Assembly (NCBI GenBank): GCA_029379385.1
Contig: CM055618.1
Span: forward strand, 16,965,071 to 17,029,070
Reading direction: 5' to 3'
DNA length: 64,000 bases
DNA from: Quillaja saponaria
Taxonomy: Eukaryota > Streptophyta > Magnoliopsida > Fabales > Quillajaceae
Position 1 is the first letter of the stretch. Every line of letters begins with the position of its first letter. A program made the position numbers and the translations under genes. A model generated the notes under the pieces. It saw only the letters and a program-made list of their open reading frames with translations. It had not been told where the DNA came from and did not search any database. Below, piece after piece: positions 1 through 12,468 of this stretch.

Positions 1-1495
1 CATAAGAGAATGATGATTGTAATATTTTTGAATAAAAACTCCCACAAAATATAAGAAATTTTGATAAAATTATGCATAAGACTTAACTAAAATTAAAATA
101 AAAGTATAGTGATTCAATTAGAATTTTATAAAATGTAGTGACTCGTTTGAAAAAGAGTAAAATTATAGGGACCCAAAATGTAATTTGACCAAAAAAATAG
201 AAAAAGCAAAGAAAATAGTAACACTTTGCCAAACTCCAGTCAAAAACTGAGAATACTTAACGAGTAAGTCTCTGACGAATTTTATATAACCTTTGCCCAG
301 TCACCAACAGTTAGTTTTATATTTCAATAATGGAACTGTTTAGAAAGAAAAAGAAGACAATAATTGAACTTTTTAAAGAGATTATTTTAGTGTCAGAATT
401 TGAAGCTCTTTAATTACAGATTTTAGGATCTATAATGTCTATAGTTTAAGACATAGTCCCCCCATATTTAAATCATACCATCTACATTTATATGATTATT
501 TTCTCCTTATATTGGTGTCCACTGTTAACAGGAGGGAAAAGAATTAAACTAAACAGATGAGATGAAAATGGATGACAAGTAATAATTTTAAAATATTCAG
601 CTGAATATTTTATACATGATATGTAATATACTAATGTTATGAAGGCAATTGCTCCAGGTCACTCACCTCATGAAGAATGTACACATAGAACATTCAGCCT
701 TAAATTTATCAAAAATTCATTTTGAATTAGTTGCAGATAAGGGGAAGAAAAACCGATTAAAAATGTAAATTCGAACCAATCAAATTTGATCGGTATTTTA
801 TTTAATTGATTTTAAAATTTTAAGAATCAACTTTGCAATTCGATTTGTAATTTTACTAAAAACATTAACGATTTGCCTCAATCAGTTAAAATTTATACCA
901 AATTGGTGTTTTTTTTTTTTTTTTTTAATCTTAAACTTTTGTCAATTTCAATACATTTCTTTTCACTTGTAGACTTTTAACATTCAAACCCTAGCATGGA
1001 GTTGTGAACTAGGGACATCGAAAATTTGTAATAGAATTCAATTTAGGTTATTTTATGATTTAAAAATATATATATATATATAAAAAAAACTGAACCAAAC
1101 TAAACCGCAACTTGTTGGTTTGGTGTAGAAAACTTAAAGGTAAGATGCTCACCCTAGTTCATAGAAACTCACTGCAGTTAATTTTAATTGAATTGTTCCA
1201 TAAAAGGTTAAGAAGTTTCCTCTTAAGCATGACTAGCTTCTCTGTTTTCGTATGTCTTCTTCTTTCCTCTCATTTCCTCTCCTCTTGTACTAGGATACAT
1301 AATTTTTGCATTCCTAATTGAATTAGGCTTTTACATGAAGCCTTATATGGAGTTTACTGTTGTCTTTTTCCAAAAGAGCAGTGTAATTAACAAACAAAAC
1401 TTAAAAAACTATATTAGCAAACTTATTGGGAAGACATCCCATTACATAGAATACAAGCTATAATACTCTTAGATAATGCAGTTTGTCTAAGCTGA
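1..1495. other. AT-rich intergenic sequence
   Basis: No supportable gene. It holds a poly-T run near 910-926, an (AT)n tract at about 1067-1082 and a short chance reading frame. The last hundred bases probably contain the 3' UTR of the leftward AAA ATPase gene. Confidence 0.6.
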
Positions 1496-3820
1496 TTAAT
1501 AGATGCTTGTCTTTCTCCTTCTTCTTTGATTCCCAATTCTACTACTCATCCTAACACTAACAGATTTCTTCTGCTTGTTACCAATTTTCTGCCTTTTTGA
1601 TTCGTGAACATTAACTTTCTCTTCAGCATCATTCTCACATACATCACCTTCAATTTTCTTCCTTTTAAGAAGTAACGTAAGTCCTTCTAGAGCAACATCA
1701 GCATCCTCACTCTTCATCAATTCCTCAGCCACTTGAGCAGGGGTAATCTGTGTCTCCTCTATTAACCCTTCTATCTCTCCAAGCAGTGGATGGTGGCCTG
1801 AGATTCCCAAGTAATTTAAGGCTAAAAGCTTGAACCCATGGTAGGAGCAATAAGACATATGAATGTGCATGTCCATTCGTCCAGGTCGCAGCAGAGCTGG
1901 GTCTAGCCTTTCCTTGTGGTTGGTGGTGAATACGATGATTCTCTCATCTCCACAACTTGACCATAAACCGTCTATGAAGTTCAGTAATCCAGATAATGTC
2001 AACTGCATAAAATTAGATCCATCAAATACATGACACAATCTAGTGCGCAATGGAAAGGTTATAACCCCACTTCTTAACCATATAAGTGGGTTGAAAGTTG
2101 AAAACACAACTGAAAACTCTTATTAGGCCTATTATAGTGCATTGAATTAATTGTTTGAGGATTCAATTTTGATTTACCAAATGGAAATACAATCTCATCA
2201 CCCCCACTCTTATCCCCTTTTAGCTAGCTAGCTGTCTATGACCAATTTTGAACCATTGTCAGGGTTTAGGACGAAAAGACATTCATAAGTCATTCTCATA
2301 GAATAACTTTACACGAAGGAAAATCCTTTTGGATTTCCACCATCCAATAACAATCAAGTGCATACATATAACACATGCAGTATTTTTCTCTTGCTTATTC
2401 ATCAAGCAGACTATTTTTCTCTTGCTTATTCATCAAGCAGAAAACAAGAAGTAAAGTGAGCCATAAAATGGGGTCGCAAAAGTGTGTCACTGGCGTTGTT
2501 TGATGTTGAAAGGATGCTTTAGGATGGGGGAGGTGGCGTCTCAATGCTTTTGAGAAACAAACTTTTGGTCTAATCACCAATAAAAATACTACCTTTAACC
2601 AAATTCCAGATTTGCATAATCTCAAAAATCATATTGCATATGATGGGTTTTGGATACCGACCTTGAAAATTCCCATTTTTAGACAATAATTCTTGGTGGG
2701 CTGCAAATATCAGTAACTATTTAGAAAGAAAATTACACTAAATTAAATGTACCTGAAAAGGATGATTCCCAGCTTGTGCATCAGTTTGCCTGCGTCCATG
2801 TCCCTCCCCATGCCGACGATCAGGAAGTTCCACGCTGCAATCAATGTCTTCAATTACAAGAATGGACCTATTTGCAGTGGCCAAAAGCAACTTTCTGAGG
2901 TCTGAATCTCTAATTATGTTAGCAAGCTGCAAATCATAGATGTCAAACTTCAAGTAATTAGCCATTGCTGCAATCAAACTAGATTTTCCAGTACCCGGAG
3001 GTCCATACAACAGATACCCACGTTTCCATGCCCTCCCAACTCTCTTATAAAAGTCTTTCCTCTTCACAAACCTATTTAAATCCTCAATAACGGAGTTCTT
3101 CAACTCTGGCTCCATAGCCAGTGTCTCAAAAGTTGCTGGGTGTTCAAGATTAATACATTCCCATTTAATCCCACCATAACTACTACAATTGTTTAAAGTA
3201 TACATCTTCAATACCCTTTCCTCATCTTTCACAGCCTTAGCTCTTTCAACTATAAAAGGCACATAAGAGCATAATACCAAATCCTTGTGTTTCTTATGGA
3301 AGCTTAGCTCAAAATACTTTTTTTCAGATCTTGAGGAGAAATGGTGGTCATTTGCGTTATTTTTTTCCACCTCTGCACAAATAAATCTCCAATTGAGCTC
3401 AACCCCATTATAGAAATCCACTAGCTTCTCACCCTTTTCCAAACGAATAGTCAAATTTTTCTCTTTGGGTGTCTTACTGATTTTGAGCCTTTCAGTGTTG
3501 GGGCTAATTTTGATGCACAAGTAAATCTCAGCAGCATCATAGATTTCGTTGCGAGTCATACCTGTTGATTCTTCAATTACAAGGGTGAGAAAAGAGGAGC
3601 GAGGCTTGAAAAAGCAACGGAAGGTGTTGAAGATGTAGCCACGAACTGGGTTTGGGATGAGTTCATTGGCCATTGAACGAAAAAGCATAATTGAGGCTGT
3701 CATGGAGGCATAGGCTGAAAAAATTGATGATGGTGAAGGCATTTCTTTGGTGGAAAACATCATGGCTAGGCTAAGAAGTAAGAACATAAAAAGTAAGAAG
3801 CTTAAGCTAATTTCTTTCAA
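1496..3820 (-). CDS. AAA-ATPase of the BCS1/HSR4 (AATP1-like) plant family
   Basis: Two exons: 3820-2753 (356 codons) and 2002-1496 (168 codons plus stop). The GT donor at 2752-2751 and AG acceptor at 2004-2003 join HPFQ to LTLSG in phase 0, giving 524 residues. The N-terminus has a hydrophobic membrane segment (about residues 5-20) and the AAA-associated domain with FSAYASMTASIML. The ATPase core has Walker A GPPGTGKSS (about 273-281), Walker B ILVIEDID (about 320-327), and in exon 2 the FTTNH sensor and LLRPGRMD arginine region. A lysine-rich tail follows. Arabidopsis relatives (HSR4/OM66 group) sit in mitochondrial or ER membranes and respond to stress and salicylate; placement here is by similarity. 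The first ATG adds about 19 hydrophobic residues before the point where family members usually begin (MM at residues 20-21, genomic 3763-3758), so the true start is uncertain. Confidence 0.93.
2381..2440. repeat. 29-bp direct repeat in the AAA-ATPase intron
   Basis: A 29-base unit occurs twice (2381-2409 and 2412-2440), separated by two bases. It lies wholly inside the intron and disturbs neither splice site. It looks like a recent slippage duplication. Confidence 0.85.
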
Positions 3821-3856
3821 ATGTTTGATAGAATTCTAGGTTAGAGAAGGGCGTGG

Positions 3857-3866
3857 TATATATAAT
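3857..3866 (-). promoter_or_regulatory. Putative TATA box of the AAA-ATPase gene
   Basis: A TATATATA core on the minus strand lies about 37-45 bases before the first ATG at 3820. Transcription would begin near 3830. That leaves almost no leader for the first ATG but about 70 bases for the alternative start at 3763/3760. Confidence 0.45.
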
Positions 3867-6853
3867 TCTGTGCTTAGGGCCGGACCATGTGAGATAGTGA
3901 GAGTGGGATCCTACTAAAACTTTTTCTTTTTTCTTGCCCAATTGTCTGGCTTCCTATTTGGGTGCTACGTCAGTCAAGTCCGTCTATTTGTGTATGCTGG
4001 CTCTGTAGTTTACTAGTACAATTGGAAAGCTAGCAATGAGCTCAATTCTGGATTCTATGCTTTACTAACAAGGAATTGGGTTTGCTACGTGTGACTGACC
4101 TTATTGTTTGATTTGTTGTCCCTTTTTTGTTTTAAATGAAAAAAAGTCTCAAAAAGTGTATTTTGCCACGAAATGGATGAGACATTGGTGTCCAATGCAC
4201 TATGCCACATATATAACACTATTGACATCAAAGTTGGTAATTTAATATTTGGTATTGTATGCATTGTACCTCTTCCATGTCTTCAGATACAGTGCACTAT
4301 GTCTATGATTGACTGATTGTGATTTTATAAAGTAGCATATAAATGGTATCACGCATGGGAGTTCTCTCTGAAAAAGAATCATCAGCTTTCACCAATTTTA
4401 GCTTTCTGAGTCTTTCTTCGTTCTTTTAGAGGATGACTGTATGAATGAACAGCCCATGGAAACAAATTCACTACTTTAAAGGAGCCTCTTAATTTGACTC
4501 TTTGCCACAAGGAATCTTTACTTACGTAGCTACCTATGGAAGCTAGTCAATAATAGTCTTTCAAAAGCTTAAAAAAATAAATAATAATTCCTCCTTTTCA
4601 GTTTATTAATCTTTCCTATGTATATAGCATTTTCTTAAAAATGTAAATATCTCTCTCTCCAATCTTATAAATTAATGAAAAATATGGTTCAAAAGAATGT
4701 AAGAAAAAAAGTAGTCGACCTAGTACTAAATTATTATCTAAAAGACGAATAATGAGGACAAGTAAAGAGCACTACGTCTCCAAATTAATTAAATGCTTTT
4801 CTTTTGTTCCAAACTTTAAATCTCAACTGAAACTCACAAGCGTCCAAATACTTTTAAGAGTTACCTTAACATATTATTATTATTATTATTATATTTTCTA
4901 GCCAAAAAAAATAATATTAATAATAACATCCCATGTCTAAGAGAGAGAGAGAGCCTTAAAAGATTGAAAACGATTATTTATGAGCAGTCTTAAATCAAAT
5001 GGACTTTCTAGTCAATGATCAAATGGACTTCTAGAGAAAAGCATCCAACGCATTATCACCCGACCCAGCCCCCAGCTCAACCCAAGAAATTGATTATCTG
5101 AATGACCAATATGTACAGTAAATATACTATAAAATATAAATCATAATATTGGATTTTTTTTTTGTTATATAATATTAAAATTATACTATTTTTATTAACA
5201 TGTAACATATAATTATTAAATAATTAAAATCAAATAAACCTAATTATCAAATAAATATAATTATTGGATAATTAAAAGTAAATAAAAATTATATATAACT
5301 ATAGCCTTATAATTATTGAATATTTTAAAATAAATTTAATAAAAATATATATCTTAAAAATAGATGATATTAATTTTAAGTTGGTGAGAGGGAGGAGAAA
5401 ATATTAGTCAGAGAATGAAAGAAGTGAAGGAAATTGGTGAAATTGTAGAAAAAAAAAAAAAAAAAAAAAGAGTTGCATTTATAACAATAAAAAATAAAAA
5501 ATTTAAATTCTGGCAAAACAGTAATATTACAGTTGGAGGGTAAATTTACAATTTTATATTCTCTAAAAATTAATTAATTAATTAAAATAGGCTGCCGATT
5601 GCCGTTTGAGGTGTAATCCCTCAGACGATTTTTCAAATTGCAAGCCAAACAAACTTTAGTTTGAATAACCGTTTCTTGGACTGCAAAACCAAACGGGATC
5701 TAAGTGCGTATTATGATAATGATGATACTATTAGCTAATCAGATGCTTCTTTCGGTCAAAATAAATCAATGGGATTGGAATTTTCCTCCACTCCTAATAT
5801 CCACAAAGATTGGAAGATCAATTGAAATCAAATACCTTGGAGAAATGGCAGCCACTGGTATCTGACTGACTGCTTTAGAACTCTCATGTCTTCATTGACT
5901 CCTTTGATGGGAAAACTAATTGCAAGAATCTGTATTGGTAACAAATTGCTTCAGCTAGAAGGTTTATATTCTATTACAAAAATTATGATAAAATATAAAA
6001 TCGTAGATAACTATTCAAATATATATATATTGTTTTTCATTTTACAAGTGACGTGGACCAATTGGTCACGGGCATTAACTATTCAATTCAACACACAGTG
6101 GTTAGCACAATTCAATATTCTAACATGGCTGAGACACAATTAATATATATTTGTTACAGTACTTGAAGCATAGTACCTGCATAATTATTATGATGGCAGG
6201 CCACACCACTCCAACCTGTCATATTAGCTCTCATTTTCTCATAGCTAAGTGGTTATTATTTGCATCAAGTTAGTTCAATATCTTTTCTAATTAAAGTAGC
6301 ATATACCAATTAATTCAAAAATATCCTTAAATCCTTCGAAGTGGGGTCCTTGAATTTCCATTATGAATCTGAAGCTAAGTTGAACCACCATTTTTCCACT
6401 GGAACCGACACAGTTGCACTTACTGAAACCTTTTCCTCAAATTTTGGGGTCACCCCAATTGCCATAATGGAGCAAAGCAACATGCACCAGTTTTAGGAAA
6501 AGCTGCCTTCAAACAGCATCCACATTAGGCATCCAACTCTCAAATCTTTTCCATTTCTGCATCCAAAATTTGGAAAATAAAATATGTAAACTTAAATAAA
6601 CTAGTTTTTTTTTTCAAAAATAAATGATATAAGCTTACATCATTAACTTATTATAATCACATAATTAATCAAACATTGTCCTTTACTGATATGAATCTTG
6701 CTGACTTTGTCTAAGCATCTTACCTGCTTAAGACACTTTGCATTTTAGTAATAAATTACTGCATAAAGCATCTAATTTCCATCTACCACTTAAGCTCATC
6801 TCAACCACATTCACAATCTTGAAACCTCCTTGTTTCCAGATTAAACAAAAAGA
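3867..6853. other. Intergenic region between divergent AAA-ATPase and P450 genes
   Basis: No gene seen. It contains AT-rich tracts (especially 5100-5560), a poly-A run at about 5451-5470 and a few short chance reading frames. Promoter elements of both flanking genes must lie here. Confidence 0.55.
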
Positions 6854-9778
6854 ATGTGGAATCTATCAAAAGAAGAGCTTATCTTCCTTGTTCAGAGCAA
6901 TTATGATATTATCATAGTTGCAGTGTTTGCCATAGGAGTAACATTTTTAACCGCAAAAGCTTGGAAAAGGTTAACAACTGTAGAAAGGTCATATCCCTGG
7001 CCAGCTTGGAATACCTTTTCTTGGTGAAACTTTCTCATTTCTTTCAGCAACTAATAGTACAAAAGGCTGCTATGACTTTGTCAGACTCCGACGATTATGG
7101 TAAGTGTTTTTCTTTCCATCTTTACTAACGCCTGCAAAACATGCTATAGACAGCTTTTCATCCCTGAAACGAAATTACGACATAGAAACTAGCTTTACTA
7201 ATTTCACTATAGAAACAACAATTTGAACAAATATCAATCTTCACTTCAATATGATTTTATCCTGAACTCAACTTGACATTTTCTATCTAATGATTGCACA
7301 TATCAGAAATTAAAATGAATGACTTTCATTCAGAACCTGGTATTAGGTGCTTCTAGGTATTTCAGAACATACTCAGTTGAAATCGCAGATCATTGATGAC
7401 ATAATAATACTGCTAATTATGGTGAAAGCAGGCATGGAAAGTGGTTCAAGACAAGGTTATTCGGGAAGATCCATGTGTTTGTTCCAAGTAATGAGGGTGC
7501 AAGGATGATCCTTGCTAATGATTTTGTTCAATTCAACAAGGGATATGTAAAATCAATGGCAGATGCAGTAGGAGAGAAAAGCTTGCTATGTGTACCGCAT
7601 GAAAGCCACAAAAGAATAAGGCGTCTTCTCTCTGATCCGTTCTCCATGAATTCATTAGCTAAGTTTGTCAAGAACTTTGACAAAGTCTTAAGCGAAAGGC
7701 TGAGAAATTTAGAAACACATGGGAAAAGCTTTCTGGTGCTGGACTTCAGTATGAGGGTAACTTGACCTCTTTTCACTTCAATTTGTTTCCTTGCTTCTGA
7801 TAGTTTTCACATTAGTGATAATCCAATAAAACAAGCCATCAAATTAAGCACTGAAGTGTATCTAGCCGGATTTAGTTTCTGAAGTCCTGCAATATGTCTG
7901 ACACTCTTGACATACATACAGATGACATTTGATGCAATGTGCAACATGCTAATGAGCATCACAGAGGATTCCTTGCTTAGACAGATTGAGAAAGACTGTA
8001 CAGCCGTTTCTGATGCCATGTTATCCTTGCCAGTTATGATTCCTGGTACCAGATACTACAAAGGCGTGAAGGTAAATAGGTGGTTTACAGAGTATAGGAT
8101 ACTTAAGGTGTGCACACAAAGTAGTGTTTTTGGGAATGACTGGAGTACTTGATGGTAAAACTACAAAAAACATATAAAAGAAACAAAATAATCAGTTTTG
8201 AATATTTTTCAACCTTGTTATGGTTGTACTAAAAACAAATAGCCAAAGCAGGCACGTAAAAGGCTGATGGAAACCTTCAGAGAGATTATTGAGAGACGAA
8301 GGAGTGGAAGAGAGTCTTCGGAAGACTTCCTGCAGTCCATGTTACAGAAGAATTCATACACTTCCAATGAAAAGCTTGATGACTCAGAGATTATGGACAA
8401 CATATTGACATTGATTATTGCAGGGCAGACCACCACTGCTGCAGCAATGATGTGGAGTGTCAAGTTTCTAGATGAGAACAGAGAAGCACAGGACTTGCTC
8501 AGGGTGAGATACAGATTCAATAAAAAAAGGAACTAGAATTCAGTATGACAAAAATTGTCACACATCTATTTAGCATTTAGCTTAGCAACTCCAACTGATC
8601 ATGACACGAATATCTAACTTTAGGCAGGAATACCTCCTTTAATGACATTGAACACATGCATCATGATACATCATTTTGGGACTTGGAGTTGGAGGTGTGA
8701 ATGCTGTTCAGTGCATATTCTAATCAAATTTGTTTGCATATCGTACAGAAAACAATGTTTTGAGCTGTACATTTTCAAGATTTGGTACGAAGATGACTAA
8801 TATTCATCTGAATTAACAGGAAGAACAGTTGACGTTAACCAGAAAGAGGCCAGAAGGAGATTTACTTACTCTTGAAGATCTGAACAGCATGTCATATGGC
8901 TCAAAGGTTAGAAATTTAAATCCGTTGATGAACATTGTTAAAAAAATCTACATAGAATTGATTCAGAAGGGCTATGCAGCTTCTTAACCTGTAACATACA
9001 GCCAAGTTAGTGTTAGGCTATTAGCTCTGTAAATTAAGATTAAAATGTAAACATCTTTCTTCATGCCCTGTCCAGGTTGTAAAAGAAACATTGAGAATGT
9101 CTAATGTCTTGTTGTGGTTTCCTCGTGTTGCACGTAATGACTGCAATATTGAAGGTAGATTTCTCCAAGTCTTTCCATTTAAAAGAGCTAATACTTCAGT
9201 CTCTCTTAAAATTTAAGCACAACTAAAAAGAATTTCTTCCCTACTTGATGGATCTTTGTTCTTAACATTATGCCTGGGAATGGAAGGTTATGAAATAAAG
9301 AAAGGATGGCACGTGAACATTGATGCTACATGTATACATTTCGACCCAGAACTACACAAGCACCCCATGAAATTCAACCCTTCAAGATTTGATGTAATAA
9401 ATTCTCTCTCTTAAGTTTTTAGGTGATCAATGTTACTAAGTTGTACAACTAGTTCATCCATGTTTTATATCTCCAGGAAATGCAAAAGCCCTACAGTTTT
9501 ATACCTTTTGGAGCAGGACCAAGAACATGTTTAGGGATCAACATGGCAAAAGTGACAATGTTGGTCTTTCTACATCGACTTACAAGTGGTTACACGTGAG
9601 TGATTTCTGCTTGTATACCAAGATTATGTCCCTCTTTTTTCTCGTGCTGACAAGAATTAAACTTTCTCTGTTTAGGTGGACAGTTGATGATTTAGATACT
9701 AGCCTTGAAAAGAAGGCCCACATACCTAGACTGAGGACAGGCTGTCCCATAACTTTGAAGCCCTTCAAGGTTGCATAA
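6854..9778 (+). CDS. Cytochrome P450, CYP85 clan (CYP722-like), exon-1 frameshift
   Basis: Nine exons with canonical splice sites: 6854-7099, 7432-7756, 7922-8071, 8252-8503, 8820-8906, 9076-9154, 9287-9393, 9477-9595, 9676-9778. All later exons join in frame. Seen in order: N-terminal membrane anchor, a proline-rich hinge (IPGQLGIPFLGETFSF), I-helix AGQTTT, the ExxR motif KETLR, PERF-like FNPSRF and haem-binding FGAGPRTCLG with its cysteine. About 489 residues, normal for the family. CYP722 members oxidise carlactonoic acid in strigolactone-type pathways; the subfamily call is from my memory of C-terminal signatures, so CYP707/CYP88-type relatives are not excluded. Exon 1 is odd: from the ATG the frame ends at TGA around 7023, while the hinge and everything after it lie in the +1 frame. 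The switch is near 6990-6997 and fits a two-base loss or one-base gain. The gene may be a recent pseudogene, or the base may be a sequencing error. Confidence 0.78.
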
Positions 9779-10491
9779 GAAGCACTGATGAAACCGTGGA
9801 ATGAGGAAGCATAAACCAAATAGACGACTCTTTCCACTGTGAAAGGTGAGAGAACTACCCAGTAGCCCTAGCATGGCAATAATGCACAAATAACTCTTCT
9901 TTGTTTCCTCCAACAAAATACAGAGTACTTGTCAATAATGTGCATAGCATAAAGCTTTTAGCTCCAAAAAATCCCTTGTCCTCTTGCTTCTTTTTTTTTT
10001 TTGAAACTCAGACGTGAACCAAATATTCCATGAATTATAAGGGCGGAAATATGACTTCTGGGTCCAGCTTTCATATTTTACCTAAACTGAATCAAGCTAT
10101 GATTACTCTGATGAATGATGATCACCTCAAAATTTATCAAATAGAAAGGTGATAAATTTCAGGCATTGACCAAAAAAAAAAAAAAAACCAAACATACAAA
10201 CAAACAAACTAGACCATTTCTCCCTTTGACACATAATTGATGGAATACATTGTTTTAGCTTCTTTGCACCATTCATCCTAGACTCAGAGGGGGGAAAAGA
10301 AATTAAAAGGGTATGCGATTGAGTTTCATTAAATCACAAGTTTTCAACAAACAATATGAGTTTTAAAAATTCACTAAAATCTCATGATCCACCATAGAAT
10401 GGTAATAGATTGTACCCAGAAATCAGTCATCACAAAAAAAAATAAGCTATTCATAGACATATACATAATAGAAGAATGTAGTGTAAGGTAC
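9779..10491. other. Spacer downstream of the P450 gene
   Basis: It holds the probable 3' UTR of the P450, poly-T and poly-A runs near 9991 and 10172, and the region where later exons of the Tm-1-like remnant would be expected on the minus strand. No such exons are seen. Confidence 0.5.
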
Positions 10492-10612
10492 CTTCATAGA
10501 AGAATCCTTGGAGAAGCAGTTAAGATACGAACGAACTGAATCGGAGGTTCTCGAGCTTAGTATCTACTTTTCCAATGCAGAAAACTCCCAGAGTTTTGTT
10601 AAGGTCCGCCAT
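10492..10612 (-). pseudogene. Broken first exon of a Tm-1-like (UPF0261) gene
   Basis: On the minus strand an ATG at 10612 opens MADLNKTLGVFCIGKVDTKL, which resembles the start of plant Tm-1-like ATPase-domain proteins (family of the tomato tobamovirus-resistance protein Tm-1). The frame then reaches TAA after about 31 codons. In another frame RSYLNCFSKDSSMK continues to a good GT donor (10491-10490), so a small deletion near 10545 has shifted the frame. No later exons are visible. This is a relic of exon 1 only. The family assignment rests on a short remembered N-terminal pattern. Confidence 0.6.
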
Positions 10613-11977
10613 TTTTTTCTCGGTTACCGAGCTTGGAGACGAGTCAGCGAAGCAAAAATAGATAGAAGGCCCAGTCTTTAATTTGCAGGTATAAAATACA
10701 AGTAGTGCTTGGCCCAGTAAACAAGAATTCAGTCAAAATCTGATCCGTTTTTTAAAATAATGCACCCGATTTATATTCAAATTAGGTTTATTTTTTATTC
10801 TTCAATTTTTATATAATTTTTGCCTTTATCTGTAAATTAATCCGACCTCTACTTCACATCACTCATAACAAACTTAGTATGTCATAATTCGATCCCATTT
10901 AAACACGATTCAAAATTGATTAGACTTATAGAAAGTTCAATCTAATTAGACTAGATTAGAAATCCGATCTTACAAATCAAATTATCATTTTTAATTATTT
11001 TTATGTAAAAAGATAATAGCATGTCATATATCAAACTATATATATGTAAATGCTATATTTTCATGATCTATAAGAAAAAAATGTTAATTGACAGAATATA
11101 TAACTAATTTTATAATTAAGAACAACTAAAAAAATTATTTTTTTAAAAGTAAGTAACAATTGTTTCTTTATGCAAAAGATAAAGTTTATTGTTTATTATT
11201 ATCTTGATTAGTAAAATAGTTGCTGCACTATAATTGCTTTTCTAACTAATTATATATAAAAGTAAAATTATGAAATGTAATAATTTAAAATAATGTAGAT
11301 GAAGTTTAAGTTCACTGATTTTTCACAATTTTGCTTTACTTGGATGTTCATCTAACATTATTGTATATGACAAAATTATGTTTGTTAAGACTGAACATAT
11401 ATTTGTCAAACAGATAAATTATTGCTGCCTAGTTCAACATAGAAACATGTCCAAACCAATTGGATTGTGCTCAACGTACGTGAAACTTGAAATGTGAATT
11501 GTATGTCGACTATAATTTTATTTAACAAAATATAATATTTCTAAAATAAAGCCCACCACATACTCCGAATCCAAGGTAGGCATAATTCGATGAGAAACAA
11601 ATTTGAACCAATAATTAATAGGTTATTCTGAACAAGTATTAATCAATTGACACTTGACAGCGTCACGTTAATGACGTCATTACCAGACCAAATAAATTAG
11701 TCCTTAAAGGTGGGCTGAAACATTATTGCCTCATCAATGTATCTTACTGATAAAGAATAAAATGAATCAAGTGCTTCTATTAAATACGTGTCATATTTGT
11801 GCACAATCTGAGTGTAACTGCAAATATTATTCCAAAAAAAAAATATATTATCTAATAAGAAGTACAATTATAAACACCATTAAATTTTGTTGAGGCCAAA
11901 GTGATGAATGTATATATGACACCCATGTGTTGATCAAGACTGCACCTTGGACTGTACCTAGTACTACCGAGGATGTG
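10613..11977. other. AT-rich intergenic sequence
   Basis: No gene is supportable. The first 60 bases read as a plausible leader of the Tm-1-like exon; the rest is AT-rich with no clear element. Confidence 0.5.
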
Positions 11978-12415
11978 TTTGGCTGTAAGTTCATGTTTTA
12001 CACATTGAGTGGGATCAAGACAAGGACTAATGCTTTTTTATAGCAATTATTGTCTATTGGAAAAGAAATGTGATACGGCATTTATAAATAGGAAACGACA
12101 TACATGTCATAAGAATTATTTTGTTTGGTTGTAAGTTCATGTTTTTCACATTGAGTGGGATCAAGCAAGGATTAATGCTTTTTTATAGCAATTTTTCTGT
12201 CTATTGGAAAAGAAATGTGATACAGCATTTATAAATAGGAAACGACATACATGTCATAAGAATTATTTTGTTTGGTTGTAAGTTCATGTTTTCACACATT
12301 GAGTTGGATCACGACACCGACTAAGGCTTTGTAGTAACTCTTCGTTCATTTCAAACGAAATGAGAGACAACATCTATAAATAGGAGATGACATCCATGTA
12401 TTGTTCAAACACAAA
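11978..12415. repeat. Tandem promoter repeat, about 147 bp, two full copies plus a diverged third
   Basis: The motif GTAAGTTCATGTTTT begins at 11985, 12131 and 12278, a spacing of 146-147. Copies 1 and 2 are nearly identical. Copy 3 keeps its head and tail but has diverged in the middle. Every copy has a TATAAATA box followed by GGA (12083-12090, 12230-12237, 12375-12382). The array ends just before the SABATH gene. Confidence 0.9.
12375..12382 (+). promoter_or_regulatory. TATA box proximal to the SABATH gene
   Basis: TATAAATAGG lies 94 bases before the ATG at 12469, a normal plant spacing (predicted start of transcription near 12407). Two further copies upstream, at 12083 and 12230, could act as alternative core promoters. 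Confidence 0.7.
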
Positions 12416-12468
12416 ATTCATACCAATTGTTAGAGGGTGAAAGAGACCGAGATATCTAGGGAAATACA

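Noticed and set aside
5440..5710. Poly-A run followed by a GC-richer block ending AAACCAAACGGGATCTAAG, resembling the edge of a non-autonomous transposon
   Set aside because: No matching inverted end or target duplication was found nearby, so the resemblance is only suggestive.
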